From Candidatus Helarchaeota ASGARD archaeon Hel_GB_A (GTDB taxonomy: Archaea > Asgardarchaeota > Lokiarchaeia > Helarchaeales > HEL-GB-A), in contig SUPS01000009.1 in NCBI GenBank assembly GCA_005191415.1, positions 1 to 35,254 of the forward strand: a stretch of 35,254 bases of DNA. The letters run 5' to 3'. Below are positions 1 through 8,932 of the stretch, one piece after another (position 1 is the first letter of the stretch; each line of letters starts with the position of its first letter). Under the pieces are notes generated by a model, which saw nothing but the letters and a program-made list of their open reading frames with translations, had not been told where the DNA came from and did not search any database. A program made the position numbers and the translations under genes.

Positions 1-77
1 TAGTAGGATGGATACGAAAAAAAGGATGATGCTCCAGATTTCTAAATCTTGATTTTTAAAGAAATAAAAGGGAAGCT

Positions 78-449
78 CTATTTTTTATCTAAATCGCGAG
101 ATGCAATAATATTTGCATTGAGACCAAGAACATTTTTTACCAAAATTTGTCCCATTTTAATAGGGGCAGGGACGATGATGGAACTTAGATATTTCATACA
201 ATCGAAGAGACGCTCTTTAGGTATAGGTTTATCAGTACGTACCGGGATAAGTGGTAGAACTCCATTCTTAACTTGAAGGGTGGTAGTGAGAATACGTTTG
301 GGCGCTGTGAATTCCTCAATTGCATATTTTTCGCCGCGTTTGCATTGATTGCCTTCTACCTGAAAGGTATCACCAATTTTCGTAACGGTCATTTCGCAAC
401 CACTAGGACATCCAATACAGGTGATGATTTTTGTCTCTGGTTTAGCCAT
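78..449 (-). CDS. DUF1667 protein, GlpABC-like operon third gene
   Basis: Small cytoplasmic protein of 123 residues. The N-terminus has a CxxCxxxC pattern (C11, C14, C18) and a fourth cysteine at C36 in NQCKRG, an arrangement suited to an iron-sulfur cluster or zinc. This matches the DUF1667 family, which is typically encoded just after a GlpA-like dehydrogenase and a thioredoxin-reductase-like flavoprotein, the order seen here. The ATG overlaps the stop of the upstream gene by one base (TAATG), so translational coupling is likely, and an AGGAAGG ribosome site lies inside the end of that gene. Known of the family: its role is unproven, and an electron-transfer subunit is usually assumed. Family and operon placement are firm; biochemical role is inference. 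Confidence 0.85.
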   Translation of the reverse strand: MAKPETKIITCIGCPSGCEMTVTKIGDTFQVEGNQCKRGEKYAIEEFTAPKRILTTTLQVKNGVLPLIPVRTDKPIPKERLFDCMKYLSSIIVPAPIKMGQILVKNVLGLNANIIASRDLDKK

Positions 450-1726
450 TATTGACCTTCCTCGCCTTTTGGGATAATATTTATCGTAATATCAGAGATT
501 TTTTCAGCAAAGTCTTTTAAGGGAGGTAAATTTACTTTAATCATCTCACTGGGTAAAGCAAATTTAGTAAACTTTCGATAAATTTGTTGATTATTCATAA
601 TAAATTCGACATAAACGTTCCTTTGAGGTTTTTTCGCACGCATAAAGAACGTAATCTTATCTGAGAAAGCGCGCGAAGAGATAAATTGGGGAACTACATA
701 GCCAACATTTGTGCCAGGGAGGCATGATATTTTGGATTCAGCGACTTCGAGTTTCCGTGAAATATAGGTCGCTGCCATTTCACCGGCACGTGTTCCTTCT
801 AATGCGACATTATCGATCAAATCATGGACTTGAAGCACATTTCCACAGGCAAAAATCCCAGGGATGCTGGTTTCCAGAAAGTTAGTTACGATTGGTCCTT
901 TTGTTTTAGGATCAATCTCAATTCCGGCAGCTTTAGAGAGTTCGTTTTCAGGAATTAATCCTACGGAGAGTAATAGGGTATCACATTCAATGAAGCGTTC
1001 GGTACCGGGAATGGGACGCCATTTTTCATCGACTTTTGCGATTGTGACGCCCTCTACTCGTTGGTGCCCATGAACTTGTATCACAGTGTGTTCTAAAATC
1101 AGAGGGATATTGTAATCTTTCAAGCATTGGACTTGATTTCGAATTAAGCCACTTGGATACGGCTGAATTTCGACGACTGCTTCTACTTTCGCTCCTTCCC
1201 AGGTCAAGCGGCGCGCCATGATCATTCCAATATCGCCACTACCAAGAATGACGAACCGCTTTCCAGGCATAAATCCCTCGATATTCACGAGACGTTGGGC
1301 TAGACCAGCGGGATAGATTCCTGCTGGACGTGATCCAGGAACCAGAATGTTATGCCTCGTCCGTTCTCTGCAGCCCATCGCAAGGATAATAGCCCCTGCC
1401 TTGATTCGTAAAAGCCCATCGATTTTATTAACGGCAATAATTTCTTTCTCAGGAGAGATGCTTATAACCATAGTGTCTAATTTTGCAGGAATTTTCAATT
1501 CATTAACTCGGTTAATGTATCTCTGAGCAAATTCAGGACCTGTCAATTCTTCTTTGAAGATATGCAATCCAAATCCATTATGAATGCACTGATGGAGGAT
1601 ACCACCTAATTCAAAATCGCGTTCGATGATAAGGACATCGGCACCTTGTTCTCTTGCGGCAATTGCGGCGGCAAGACCTGCAGGCCCTCCACCTACTACC
1701 GCAATATCAACTTTAATTTCCTTCAA
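449..1726 (-). CDS. FAD/NAD(P)-dependent oxidoreductase (GlpB-position flavoprotein)
   Basis: A 425-residue pyridine-nucleotide-disulfide-type flavoprotein. It opens with an FAD-binding Rossmann motif (VVGGGPAGLAAA, about residues 10-21) followed by an acidic residue after strand 2. A second dinucleotide-binding motif is seen near residue 162 (GSGDIGMIMARR). A CIHNGFG segment near 47-53 resembles the family active-site region. The C-terminal FACGN...HDLIDNV...EG segment is the usual second FAD-contact region. The start is TTG, chosen because GGAGG lies seven bases upstream and the family motif starts right after it. It overlaps the GlpA-like gene by 14 bases and the DUF1667 gene by one. It probably passes electrons between the GlpA-like subunit and NAD(P) or a cluster protein; that direction is inferred. 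Confidence 0.85.
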   Translation of the reverse strand: MKEIKVDIAVVGGGPAGLAAAIAAREQGADVLIIERDFELGGILHQCIHNGFGLHIFKEELTGPEFAQRYINRVNELKIPAKLDTMVISISPEKEIIAVNKIDGLLRIKAGAIILAMGCRERTRHNILVPGSRPAGIYPAGLAQRLVNIEGFMPGKRFVILGSGDIGMIMARRLTWEGAKVEAVVEIQPYPSGLIRNQVQCLKDYNIPLILEHTVIQVHGHQRVEGVTIAKVDEKWRPIPGTERFIECDTLLLSVGLIPENELSKAAGIEIDPKTKGPIVTNFLETSIPGIFACGNVLQVHDLIDNVALEGTRAGEMAATYISRKLEVAESKISCLPGTNVGYVVPQFISSRAFSDKITFFMRAKKPQRNVYVEFIMNNQQIYRKFTKFALPSEMIKVNLPPLKDFAEKISDITINIIPKGEEGQ

Positions 1727-3182
1727 CGGTTATCCTCCAGAGGTCTTTTGTTTTTCCAACGATTAACTCAGATTTTGGACCTTTTTTGCTTATTTGTTCA
1801 ATAGGGACTTGGAGTTCCCGGGATAGGATTTCAAGAATACGGTTTGTGCAGAATCCCCCATGGCAACGCCCCATTTGAGCTCGTGTCCTGAATTTCACGC
1901 CATCTAAAGTTGTTGCACCTAAGGGACGATGAATAGCCGCTTTAATCTCGGCTTCTGTAACATATTCACAGCGACAAATAATGTGACCGTAATCAGGATT
2001 TCTTAAAATTAGCTGGTGGCGTTCCTCATTTGATAAAGTCGCAAAGCGGGGAGGTATTTCACGAATTGGATTGAAATTTGGTTTTACGGATAGTTTTACG
2101 CCAAGATTTTCCAATAATTCAACGATATATTCAGCAATTGCGAGTGATGCGGTTAATCCAGGCGATTGAATCCCCGCTACATTTATAAAACCCTCAACTT
2201 TAGTAGGTTCAATAATAAAATCATTATTATCTGAAACCGCTCGAAGTCCTGCATAGGTGACAATCGCCTCATTAACTGGAATATCTGGAACTAGTTTGCG
2301 AGCACCTTCAATAATTTCATTCAAGCCTTCCGTAGTTGTAGATTTATCTTCTTTATCTTCGATAGTTTCTGCATTCGGACCAAGGAAAATATGTCCTTCC
2401 ATTGTAATAGAAACCACTATACCTTTGCTTATAGGTGTTGGAATAGGAAATAATACATGATTTAATTCAATACATTTTTTATCTAAAAGGATATACTCTC
2501 CTTTTCGTGGTGTAATTGTGAAATAATCCAATCCCACCATCCGGGAGATCTCATCTGCATGAACCCCTGCTGCATTAAGAATGAAATGGGTTTTGATTTC
2601 TTTAGAGCGAGTTTGAATTACTTTATAGCGTTCTTTGATATCAATACCAACCACTTCAGAATTGAAAAAAAATTGCACGCCATTGACATAGGCATTCTCA
2701 GCTAAGCCAATTGTAAGATCATAGGGGGAGACAATACCGCCTGTCGGGGCATATAAAACACCAGTGACGTTAGGTGTAAGGGACGGTTCCATTTGTCTGA
2801 TTTTTTGTGTATCAGTTATGATTTGTAATTTAGGAATTTTATTCTCTTGACCCCTTTGATAAAGCTTTTCTAATACCTTTATACCATCATCAGTAATTGC
2901 AACAACGAATGTGCCGATCCGCGCAAAGGGAACGCTTAATTCATGGCAAACTTGATCAAAAAGGGGATTTCCAGCAGCATTAAATTTAGCCTTCAGAGTG
3001 CCAGGTTGTGCGGCATATCCTGCATGTACTATTCCTGAATTTGCCTTGCTTGTCCCACAACAGACATCAGGACCTTTTTCTATAACAGCTGTTTTTAACT
3101 GGAACTGAGCAAGTCGTCTCGCAATTGCACAACCAACCACGCCAGCTCCGATAATACAACAATCGAAAATCTCTTCAGTCAT
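1713..3182 (-). CDS. GlpA-like FAD-dependent glycerol-3-phosphate dehydrogenase with BFD-type [2Fe-2S] tail
   Basis: A 489-residue DAO-family flavoprotein. Residues about 12-17 form the FAD motif GAGVVG, and TSKANSGIVHAGY near 44-56 is the signature of anaerobic glycerol-3-phosphate dehydrogenase GlpA and relatives. The C-terminus carries a BFD-like [2Fe-2S] domain with C403, C405, C440 and C445 (CRC...CHGGFC). Known reaction of GlpA: glycerol 3-phosphate to dihydroxyacetone phosphate. Related DAO enzymes oxidise 2-hydroxyacids, so the substrate is not certain. First gene of a three-gene minus-strand operon; TAGGA lies about seven bases before the ATG. In an archaeon the enzyme could serve glycerol catabolism or supply G3P, a point discussed in the findings. 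Confidence 0.85.
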   Translation of the reverse strand: MTEEIFDCCIIGAGVVGCAIARRLAQFQLKTAVIEKGPDVCCGTSKANSGIVHAGYAAQPGTLKAKFNAAGNPLFDQVCHELSVPFARIGTFVVAITDDGIKVLEKLYQRGQENKIPKLQIITDTQKIRQMEPSLTPNVTGVLYAPTGGIVSPYDLTIGLAENAYVNGVQFFFNSEVVGIDIKERYKVIQTRSKEIKTHFILNAAGVHADEISRMVGLDYFTITPRKGEYILLDKKCIELNHVLFPIPTPISKGIVVSITMEGHIFLGPNAETIEDKEDKSTTTEGLNEIIEGARKLVPDIPVNEAIVTYAGLRAVSDNNDFIIEPTKVEGFINVAGIQSPGLTASLAIAEYIVELLENLGVKLSVKPNFNPIREIPPRFATLSNEERHQLILRNPDYGHIICRCEYVTEAEIKAAIHRPLGATTLDGVKFRTRAQMGRCHGGFCTNRILEILSRELQVPIEQISKKGPKSELIVGKTKDLWRITVEGN

Positions 3183-3344
3183 TGTTTTTTCCTAGTAAAG
3201 TATGTAGAATCATATAAAAAGAATATAATTTCTTCATCAATATTTCTATCAAGAGAGAAAAATCACAAAAAATCTGAATTCGTAAATTTTTTCTATAAAA
3301 CGATATTGAGATATGGAAGTACTTCAAGTTTTAAGGAAATTCTC

Positions 3345-3363
3345 ATTAGATTTAGAATCTAAT
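3345..3363. repeat. Inverted repeat in intergenic region
   Basis: ATTAGATT and AATCTAAT flank a three-base loop, giving an eight-base perfect stem between the 3' end of the dehydrogenase at 3432 and the promoter side of the GlpA-like gene. On the plus strand it is followed by an A/T stretch. No T-tract follows on the minus strand, so a terminator function for the dehydrogenase gene is only possible. The rest of 3183-3431 shows no gene. Confidence 0.35.
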
Positions 3364-3431
3364 TTTAAATTGGGAGTATATTTAAAAAGTTTCATTAGTT
3401 GAGGCAATTTTTTTTCTATTCTTGGGAAATA

Positions 3432-4580
3432 TTACCAGCCTGTAACGTCTTCCTCATCTGGATCAACATCAAAAGCGAAATCATATTGAACCAGATTCAA
3501 TTCTCTTTGCATTTTGAGGAATTGACGTTGGGTCACTCTACTAATCGGGATTCCAGTCCTTTTCCGCTCTTGATAGGCGAGATATTCTTTCTCACCAGCA
3601 ACATAAATATGAGAGGCACCGGGTTGTTTCTTAGCGCCTGCCAACTGCCGCAAAAGATCACCCGTTTTCTTTTTAAAAGCATCAATCTCGCAGAACGCCG
3701 CAGGATCTATCGCAATGAAAAAATGGCCCAAATTATAAGGAACAAAATTGCCATTTTTATCGAGCCCTAGGCAAGCTTGAAGCATATTAGCTTGACTTAA
3801 ACACGCGGACATAATTTCAACGAAAGTAGCATAATTGTATCCTTTATGGCCGCCTAATTCTTCGCCGATACCGCCAAGAGGGGTTAAGGCAGTTTTCAAT
3901 TTGAGCATATCAGTAATAATTTGCTTACTATCGGTGGCAGCATTACCATTTTCATCAATAACCCACCCTTTCACCGCATCCTTACCAAGTCGTGCATATG
4001 TTTCGATTTTACCGCGTTGTGTAATGGATGTAGCATGATCAGCAATCCATGGAAAATCCCAATCAGTTGGCACTCCAAAGGTAAATGGATTTGTACCTAA
4101 CATCGGTTCAACACTCCAAGTCGGCGCAATGGATGGGCGAGCGTTTGTACCACACATTCCAATGCAGTCTTGTTTGGTTGCCATCAGTACATAATAACCA
4201 GCAATTCCAAAATGATTTGAATTCTCAACAATAGCCATCCCAATTCCATTTTTTTTCGCTTTATCAATCGCGATTTGCATTGCCTTTTTAGAAGCTACCT
4301 GACCCATCCCATTATTTGCATTGAGGCGAATCGTTCCTGGAGTTTCTTTCACGATCGTCAGTTTGGTAACTGGTAATTGCTGTTTTCTTTTGATACGCAT
4401 ATAATACATATAAAGACGAGCGCATCCATGAGAATCAATTCCACGCTTATCAGATTCGATCAGGACATCTGCGCAAATATCAGCATCTGCCTCAGGAACA
4501 CCCGCCGCTATAAACACATCTTTCATAAAATTAAAGAGTGTTTTAATGTCGAGATAGACATATTCGTTAGAATCATTCAT
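3432..4580 (-). CDS. Malate/L-lactate dehydrogenase type 2 family (Ldh2/AllD-like)
   Basis: A 382-residue NAD(P)-dependent 2-hydroxyacid dehydrogenase of the family that includes archaeal malate dehydrogenase, sulfolactate dehydrogenase and ureidoglycolate dehydrogenase; it is unrelated to classic LDH/MDH. Visible signatures are RGIDSHGCAR (residues 46-55, with the family histidine H51), NSNHFGIAGYY (120-130) and TNPFTFGVPTD. A TTG 30 bases further upstream is in frame, but the ATG at 4580 is preferred because GAAGGA lies six bases before it. The last 40 residues are a charged tail beyond the usual fold. It interconverts a 2-oxoacid and a 2-hydroxyacid; which one cannot be told. A link to the 2-hydroxyacyl-CoA-type genes at 15-21 kb is conceivable but only inferred. 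Confidence 0.85.
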   Translation of the reverse strand: MNDSNEYVYLDIKTLFNFMKDVFIAAGVPEADADICADVLIESDKRGIDSHGCARLYMYYMRIKRKQQLPVTKLTIVKETPGTIRLNANNGMGQVASKKAMQIAIDKAKKNGIGMAIVENSNHFGIAGYYVLMATKQDCIGMCGTNARPSIAPTWSVEPMLGTNPFTFGVPTDWDFPWIADHATSITQRGKIETYARLGKDAVKGWVIDENGNAATDSKQIITDMLKLKTALTPLGGIGEELGGHKGYNYATFVEIMSACLSQANMLQACLGLDKNGNFVPYNLGHFFIAIDPAAFCEIDAFKKKTGDLLRQLAGAKKQPGASHIYVAGEKEYLAYQERKRTGIPISRVTQRQFLKMQRELNLVQYDFAFDVDPDEEDVTGW

Positions 4581-4651
4581 TTTAATTCCTTCTTCAAATA
4601 AATCATTCAAATTTTTCGGTAACTAATCAAAATATTTGTACCTATGTTTTG

Positions 4652-5038
4652 TTATATTAGTATAAAAACAAAATCGAGAATAATTGCACCAATAGCGAGG
4701 TAGAAAAAGAAAACCGTGTAGGTATAGAAGCCTCCACTAGTAGAAATTAGAGCACCAACCAAAATTAGAAGGGAACCAATCCCAAAGCCATCGAACCCAG
4801 TAGGATTCAGAAGTAGAATATAAGCACAGATGAGGGAGACAAGACCTGTTCCATGGAAATGATAACGTGATAGAATCATACAAATGATAATGATACAACT
4901 AAGGCTAATACTTATTGCTGCAGCAAATAACGATGTAAAATTAAGAACCAATTGAGTAATAATTAGACTACTCCCAATGATAGCAAAAATCCAGAGATTC
5001 TTAAATATTTTCCCGAATAATTCATCCAGAGTTACCAT
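4652..5038 (-). CDS. Small polytopic membrane protein, unknown function
   Basis: A 128-residue very hydrophobic protein with four to five predicted helices (about 14-31, 33-56, 62-80, 86-104, 108-127) and almost no soluble part. I recognise no family. It starts nine bases after the stop of the GH2 gene, with a GATGAG sequence just before the ATG, so the two are very likely co-transcribed. Because the GH2 enzyme carries its own membrane hairpin, this protein could be its membrane partner; that is inference from proximity only. Alternative: an independent small integral membrane protein. Confidence 0.7.
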   Translation of the reverse strand: MVTLDELFGKIFKNLWIFAIIGSSLIITQLVLNFTSLFAAAISISLSCIIIICMILSRYHFHGTGLVSLICAYILLLNPTGFDGFGIGSLLILVGALISTSGGFYTYTVFFFYLAIGAIILDFVFILI

Positions 5039-5047
5039 CTCATCATC

Positions 5048-7318
5048 TCATTTAATTTTTAAGGTATAGCTATTTGTAATTTGCGTTTCATTAAATTCAA
5101 GAGTCAAAATTAAGGTATAAGACCCTTGAGCATCTGAGGGAAACGTATAGGTGATTTTACCAAGGGTTTGAATGGAATCCTCATCCAATGAACATGTATA
5201 ATCGCCGGAGGCCACGGTGTTTTTCTGGGTATCCTGTATTTGCCATTGAACTTTCGCGTTCGGAATTGGTTCGTGTAAATCATTTACCACGTATATGTTT
5301 GAGGTGAAGGTTTTATTAGGTTTGTAGTGTGTTTTGGGCCAATCTGCCATAACATATACTGGTTCAAAAGATAATTTAGTGCTGTAATAGCCTTTCTTTG
5401 GAGTACGCCAATAATCTACGATAGACCAGGTAATACCAGGAAAACAATCATTAAATTGGAACATTAAAGTTCCACCATTAGGGTTATAACGGTTAATTCG
5501 CCAAAGTTCATTGTAAAATTTAAGTAATTCTGCTTGGTAACTCTGTGTAGCTTCGACCCATTCAGTAATATTTGAATAGTCTTTAAAATTGAACCAGCAG
5601 GCAAAGAACATGGGTTGGCATCGATATCGTTTCTTTAGAAGCCCCCAGTTTAGAGGCCATAAGTTGTCTTCTTTAAGTATTTTCTTTAAATTTTCAACGT
5701 TCGGAAACGCCTGCGCGCCGTATTCAGTTATGAAACAAACCATCCTCTTCAAGGGGAATTTAGTGTAGCAATATGCATCCCGATAGTTCTTTCCTGAATA
5801 CCAGCCTTCATAGGTATGAAGATCAGTCCCTTTCCAAAGTACACCCATTACACCAGAATTCGGAACTACTGGAAGGGAATCATCGATTTCTTGGACAGCT
5901 TTTACTAGCTCCCTATCGAGGACATTTTTATTTTTGTTATAAATAAAGACACTAGTTGGAATTAATCCAAGTAAGAAGGTTAAGATTAGAAATAGACCCC
6001 AAAATGTCGCATTTTTTAATATACCCAAATAGGTATCTACCACCCATGCGACTCCATACGAGATTAATAAAACTATACCTAATAAAATCAGGGATTTAGA
6101 GCTCATACCGGTAAATGGCTCGTTATGGCAGCAATAGACGGCTTGTGATGGGTAATTCTGGATCTTTTTTACCATTTTTTTAATTTGTTCTTTTGCTGGC
6201 TCTTTGATCTTCATGGAATAGCCCCATTGGAGGGCAAAATCTTGCCAAATGAGGATACCTTTCTCGGCACAAACCTCATGCAACTCAATTCGATCAATAT
6301 GTGCATGAACGCGTATCATATTAAAGTTTGCTTCTCGCGCAAGTTCAATATCTTTTTCAATAGTTTCTCGCGTAACATAAGCAATTCGATGATCGCTTGG
6401 GGCATAATTCCCACCCCGCAGATAGATTCGCTTGTTATTCAGATAAAATTCCCATCCTCGATTCTTAATGATTCGTTTGAATTCGCGAATGCCAAAAATG
6501 TGTTCCGTTTCATCGGAAACTTTTTCCCCTTCAAAAACGGCAATTTTAAGAAGATATAGATATGGATATCCATGGTCCCACGTCCACCAGAGATGAGCAT
6601 CCTCAAGAAGAATTTCCTTTTCGAATATTATTTCATTTGTGTCTAATTTTTCATAAAATTCTTCTTGTATTTCAGAACCTTGAAAATTTTTAGGTTGTAT
6701 GATCAATAGAAATTTTTTTTCACCAATTTTTTCTGTAAAGATCTCGACCCGTAAAAAAAGTTTAGCAGTATTTTCATCCAGTATTTTTGTTTTTATTTCG
6801 ACATATTTGAAATAGGTGGATCCAGTTTCAACAAGGGCAACATCATGCCAGATTCCACCTGGGTTAAAGAGCGGGTCGGAGGAATCCCAGTAGGAAAATA
6901 CCCCCGTAATTTGTCTCTTATTAGACATATCTTTTTCGTCATCACAGACTACTTTTACGACAAGAAGATTTTCTTTCTCAAGAAGAGCTGTAACATTAAA
7001 ATCAAAAGTATCGAAATATCCTTCATGATCACCAAGATATTGCTCATTTAACCAAACTTTGCAGTAATAGAAAATGCCTTTGAATTGTAATCGGATAATT
7101 TTAAAAAATTCTTTCATTTCATCAGGAATTTCAAATGTATAGCGGTACCATAAAATTCCTTGGTGATTTGGGAAGCCCTCTTCTTGCCAATGCCCTGGAA
7201 CTTTGATAAAGGTCCAGTCAGAATCATCATAATCTAATTCAAAATAACCTTCAGCTTCTCCTATATTCTCATCGTCGGTAATCGCTTTCCAGGTTCCATT
7301 TAAACTAAAAATTTTCAT
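5048..7318 (-). CDS. GH2-family beta-glycosidase with internal transmembrane hairpin
   Basis: A 756-residue glycoside hydrolase family 2 protein (beta-mannosidase/beta-galactosidase/beta-glucuronidase clan). Domains in order: N-terminal jelly-roll sugar-binding domain (about 1-165), Ig-like domain (165-280), TIM barrel (about 280-600) and a C-terminal beta domain. The acid/base glutamate is in CHNEP (about E400) and the nucleophile in FITEYGAQ (about E532), the latter most like beta-mannosidases. Directly after CHNEP come two hydrophobic helices (about 409-428 and 440-460) with a short linker, after which the barrel resumes. There is no signal peptide. ATG 7318 is preferred to a GTG nine bases upstream because GGATGGA precedes it. 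Substrate is not predictable. Likely bound to the cytoplasmic membrane face and co-transcribed with the 4652 gene. Confidence 0.85.
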   Translation of the reverse strand: MKIFSLNGTWKAITDDENIGEAEGYFELDYDDSDWTFIKVPGHWQEEGFPNHQGILWYRYTFEIPDEMKEFFKIIRLQFKGIFYYCKVWLNEQYLGDHEGYFDTFDFNVTALLEKENLLVVKVVCDDEKDMSNKRQITGVFSYWDSSDPLFNPGGIWHDVALVETGSTYFKYVEIKTKILDENTAKLFLRVEIFTEKIGEKKFLLIIQPKNFQGSEIQEEFYEKLDTNEIIFEKEILLEDAHLWWTWDHGYPYLYLLKIAVFEGEKVSDETEHIFGIREFKRIIKNRGWEFYLNNKRIYLRGGNYAPSDHRIAYVTRETIEKDIELAREANFNMIRVHAHIDRIELHEVCAEKGILIWQDFALQWGYSMKIKEPAKEQIKKMVKKIQNYPSQAVYCCHNEPFTGMSSKSLILLGIVLLISYGVAWVVDTYLGILKNATFWGLFLILTFLLGLIPTSVFIYNKNKNVLDRELVKAVQEIDDSLPVVPNSGVMGVLWKGTDLHTYEGWYSGKNYRDAYCYTKFPLKRMVCFITEYGAQAFPNVENLKKILKEDNLWPLNWGLLKKRYRCQPMFFACWFNFKDYSNITEWVEATQSYQAELLKFYNELWRINRYNPNGGTLMFQFNDCFPGITWSIVDYWRTPKKGYYSTKLSFEPVYVMADWPKTHYKPNKTFTSNIYVVNDLHEPIPNAKVQWQIQDTQKNTVASGDYTCSLDEDSIQTLGKITYTFPSDAQGSYTLILTLEFNETQITNSYTLKIK

Positions 7319-7357
7319 TCCATCCACAAAATTTTGTTAATTAGACATATAAAATAT

Positions 7358-7945
7358 TCATGTTTTACGTAATGTGAAGCCGATAGGCGCGATTTTCTTT
7401 TTAATACTCCAATATTCATCAAACATCCGAATCAGGGGTTTTAACGCGTCCATTTTGATTTTTTTGGAAGAATTATTTTTTAATACTTGAATATCTATAT
7501 GCATTGCTAATATTTCTGCAATAAATAGGTTATGGGAATACAAGGAAAGGACAGATTTTACGCGGCATTCAAGGTTACACGGACACTCCTCGATAAGAGG
7601 GGCAATCACGTGGTCCCCCATCGTGGGAGTGAGGGAAGAGGCTTCAAATTTATCTATGCGCTCCCCGGAGACCATACCAAAAAAATCTACATGTTCTAGG
7701 AGAGATTCATTTGGGATATTTACTACAAATTCCATCGTTTTTTTGACAATTTTATTGGAATGCCTTTCTTTATGGAGCGCAATGGTGATTAAAGGAGGAT
7801 CCTCATTTGCAATGCCTAAACTTGAAATTGTGATGATATTTAACTTATAATCAATATCAGTACAAGTAATTAAGACAATTGGTAAAGGATAAAAGTTGAT
7901 TGTTGGCGTAATAGCTACCTTTTTTGGACTTTTTCCTTTTATCAA
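7358..7945 (-). CDS. Flavin reductase domain protein (FMN-binding, DIM6/NTAB type)
   Basis: A 195-residue split-barrel FMN-binding protein. The segment YPLPIVLITCTDIDYKLN near 18-35, the DPPLITIAL segment near 49-57 and FVVNIPNESL near 73-82 are the order and spacing of the flavin reductase family. Members reduce flavin with NAD(P)H or bind FMN as redox proteins; several archaeal members transfer electrons to iron-sulfur partners. The only plausible start is TTG at 7945, with GAGGGA six to seven bases upstream. It sits 15 bases after the ATP-binding gene and is the third gene of an operon with two PEP-synthase-like domain proteins. Its partner is not evident from the sequence. Confidence 0.8.
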   Translation of the reverse strand: MIKGKSPKKVAITPTINFYPLPIVLITCTDIDYKLNIITISSLGIANEDPPLITIALHKERHSNKIVKKTMEFVVNIPNESLLEHVDFFGMVSGERIDKFEASSLTPTMGDHVIAPLIEECPCNLECRVKSVLSLYSHNLFIAEILAMHIDIQVLKNNSSKKIKMDALKPLIRMFDEYWSIKKKIAPIGFTLRKT

Positions 7946-7960
7946 TTCAATCCCTCGGTT

Positions 7961-8932
7961 TTATAAACGAGTGATATTACGTGATTGCAGAATTTTTATT
8001 TTTCCTCTTTCTATAGCCCATTCAATATCTTGAGGCGCACCATGAAATATTTTTTCAATCCGAATGCCATATTGTACAAGCTCACGAATTTGTTCTGTTG
8101 TTAGACAAAGCTTCTGTCGCTTTTCAGGTGGCGTATCAACGAGAATAGTGCTATCTTTATTCGGATTCTTGACGCTCATCTTCGATTTTCTTCCAACTCG
8201 TGTTTTAATGACCTCTAAAGTCCGTTTATCTACAACGATAGAATCCGGCTCAACCTTTCCATCAGCAATACATTCGCCAAAGCCACAAGTGGCATTGATA
8301 AGTACTTGATTTCGGTCTTTGGTTAAGACATTAGCAGTAAACATAACCCCAGAAACTTCTGCATGTACTATTTTTTGAATAATAACACCCATCGAAATAA
8401 GATTCAAAGGCACCTTAATCATTTGTTGAACATACATTAATGCACGAGCAGAATAAAGGGAAGCCCAGCATTTTTTAATGCTTTCTAGTAAATCTGTAGT
8501 ATTTCTAATGCATAGAAAAGTATCAGCTTGACCTGCAAAAGATGTCTGGGAGAGATCTTCTACATTAGCCGATGAGCGCACCGCAACACCAAAATCGGTA
8601 GGGTCGGAGCTGTGTAGTTGACTGAATCGTTGAATAACGATTTCTTTAATATCAGGAGTAATTTCCGTTTGTAAAATATAATTTTGGAGTTTTTGGGAGG
8701 TAGAAATAATTTCAGTCAGGGGGATTTCTTTATCGAGAAGTGTCCGTATGTCCTTTGCGAAAGGACTACGATTTAGAAATCGATCAAAAGCAGAGGTAGA
8801 TAATACAAATCCTTCAGGAATAGGAATTTTTTTTCTAATTAATTCGCCAAGGTGAGCTGCTTTCCCACCTACAGCATGAATAGAATCTTTACCTAAATCG
8901 CCTAATTTGTAAATAACTTTAATTTTACTCAT
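7961..8932 (-). CDS. Stand-alone PEP synthase N-terminal (ATP-binding) domain
   Basis: A 323-residue protein matching the pyruvate phosphate dikinase/PEP synthase ATP-grasp domain and ending where that domain ends (DIEWAIERGKIKILQSRN). Motifs: GGKAAHLGEL near 22-31, PIPEGFVLST near 36-45, VAVRSSANVEDLSQTSFAGQ near 117-136 (ATP-binding and phosphotransfer loop) and SGVMFT near 194-199. Known of the domain: ATP pyrophosphorylates a histidine on a separate swivelling domain. That domain is the upstream gene, overlapping by eight bases. No PEP/pyruvate TIM-barrel domain follows. The set resembles phenylphosphate synthase, whose ATP and histidine subunits are also separate, but rifampin-phosphotransferase-like or unknown substrates are equally open. 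Confidence 0.85.
   Translation of the reverse strand: MSKIKVIYKLGDLGKDSIHAVGGKAAHLGELIRKKIPIPEGFVLSTSAFDRFLNRSPFAKDIRTLLDKEIPLTEIISTSQKLQNYILQTEITPDIKEIVIQRFSQLHSSDPTDFGVAVRSSANVEDLSQTSFAGQADTFLCIRNTTDLLESIKKCWASLYSARALMYVQQMIKVPLNLISMGVIIQKIVHAEVSGVMFTANVLTKDRNQVLINATCGFGECIADGKVEPDSIVVDKRTLEVIKTRVGRKSKMSVKNPNKDSTILVDTPPEKRQKLCLTTEQIRELVQYGIRIEKIFHGAPQDIEWAIERGKIKILQSRNITRL

Noticed and set aside
1-77. Terminator or gene at the left edge.
   Set aside because: Only an A-rich run (a T-tract for the minus-strand operon) at about 16-24 is seen; too little to call.
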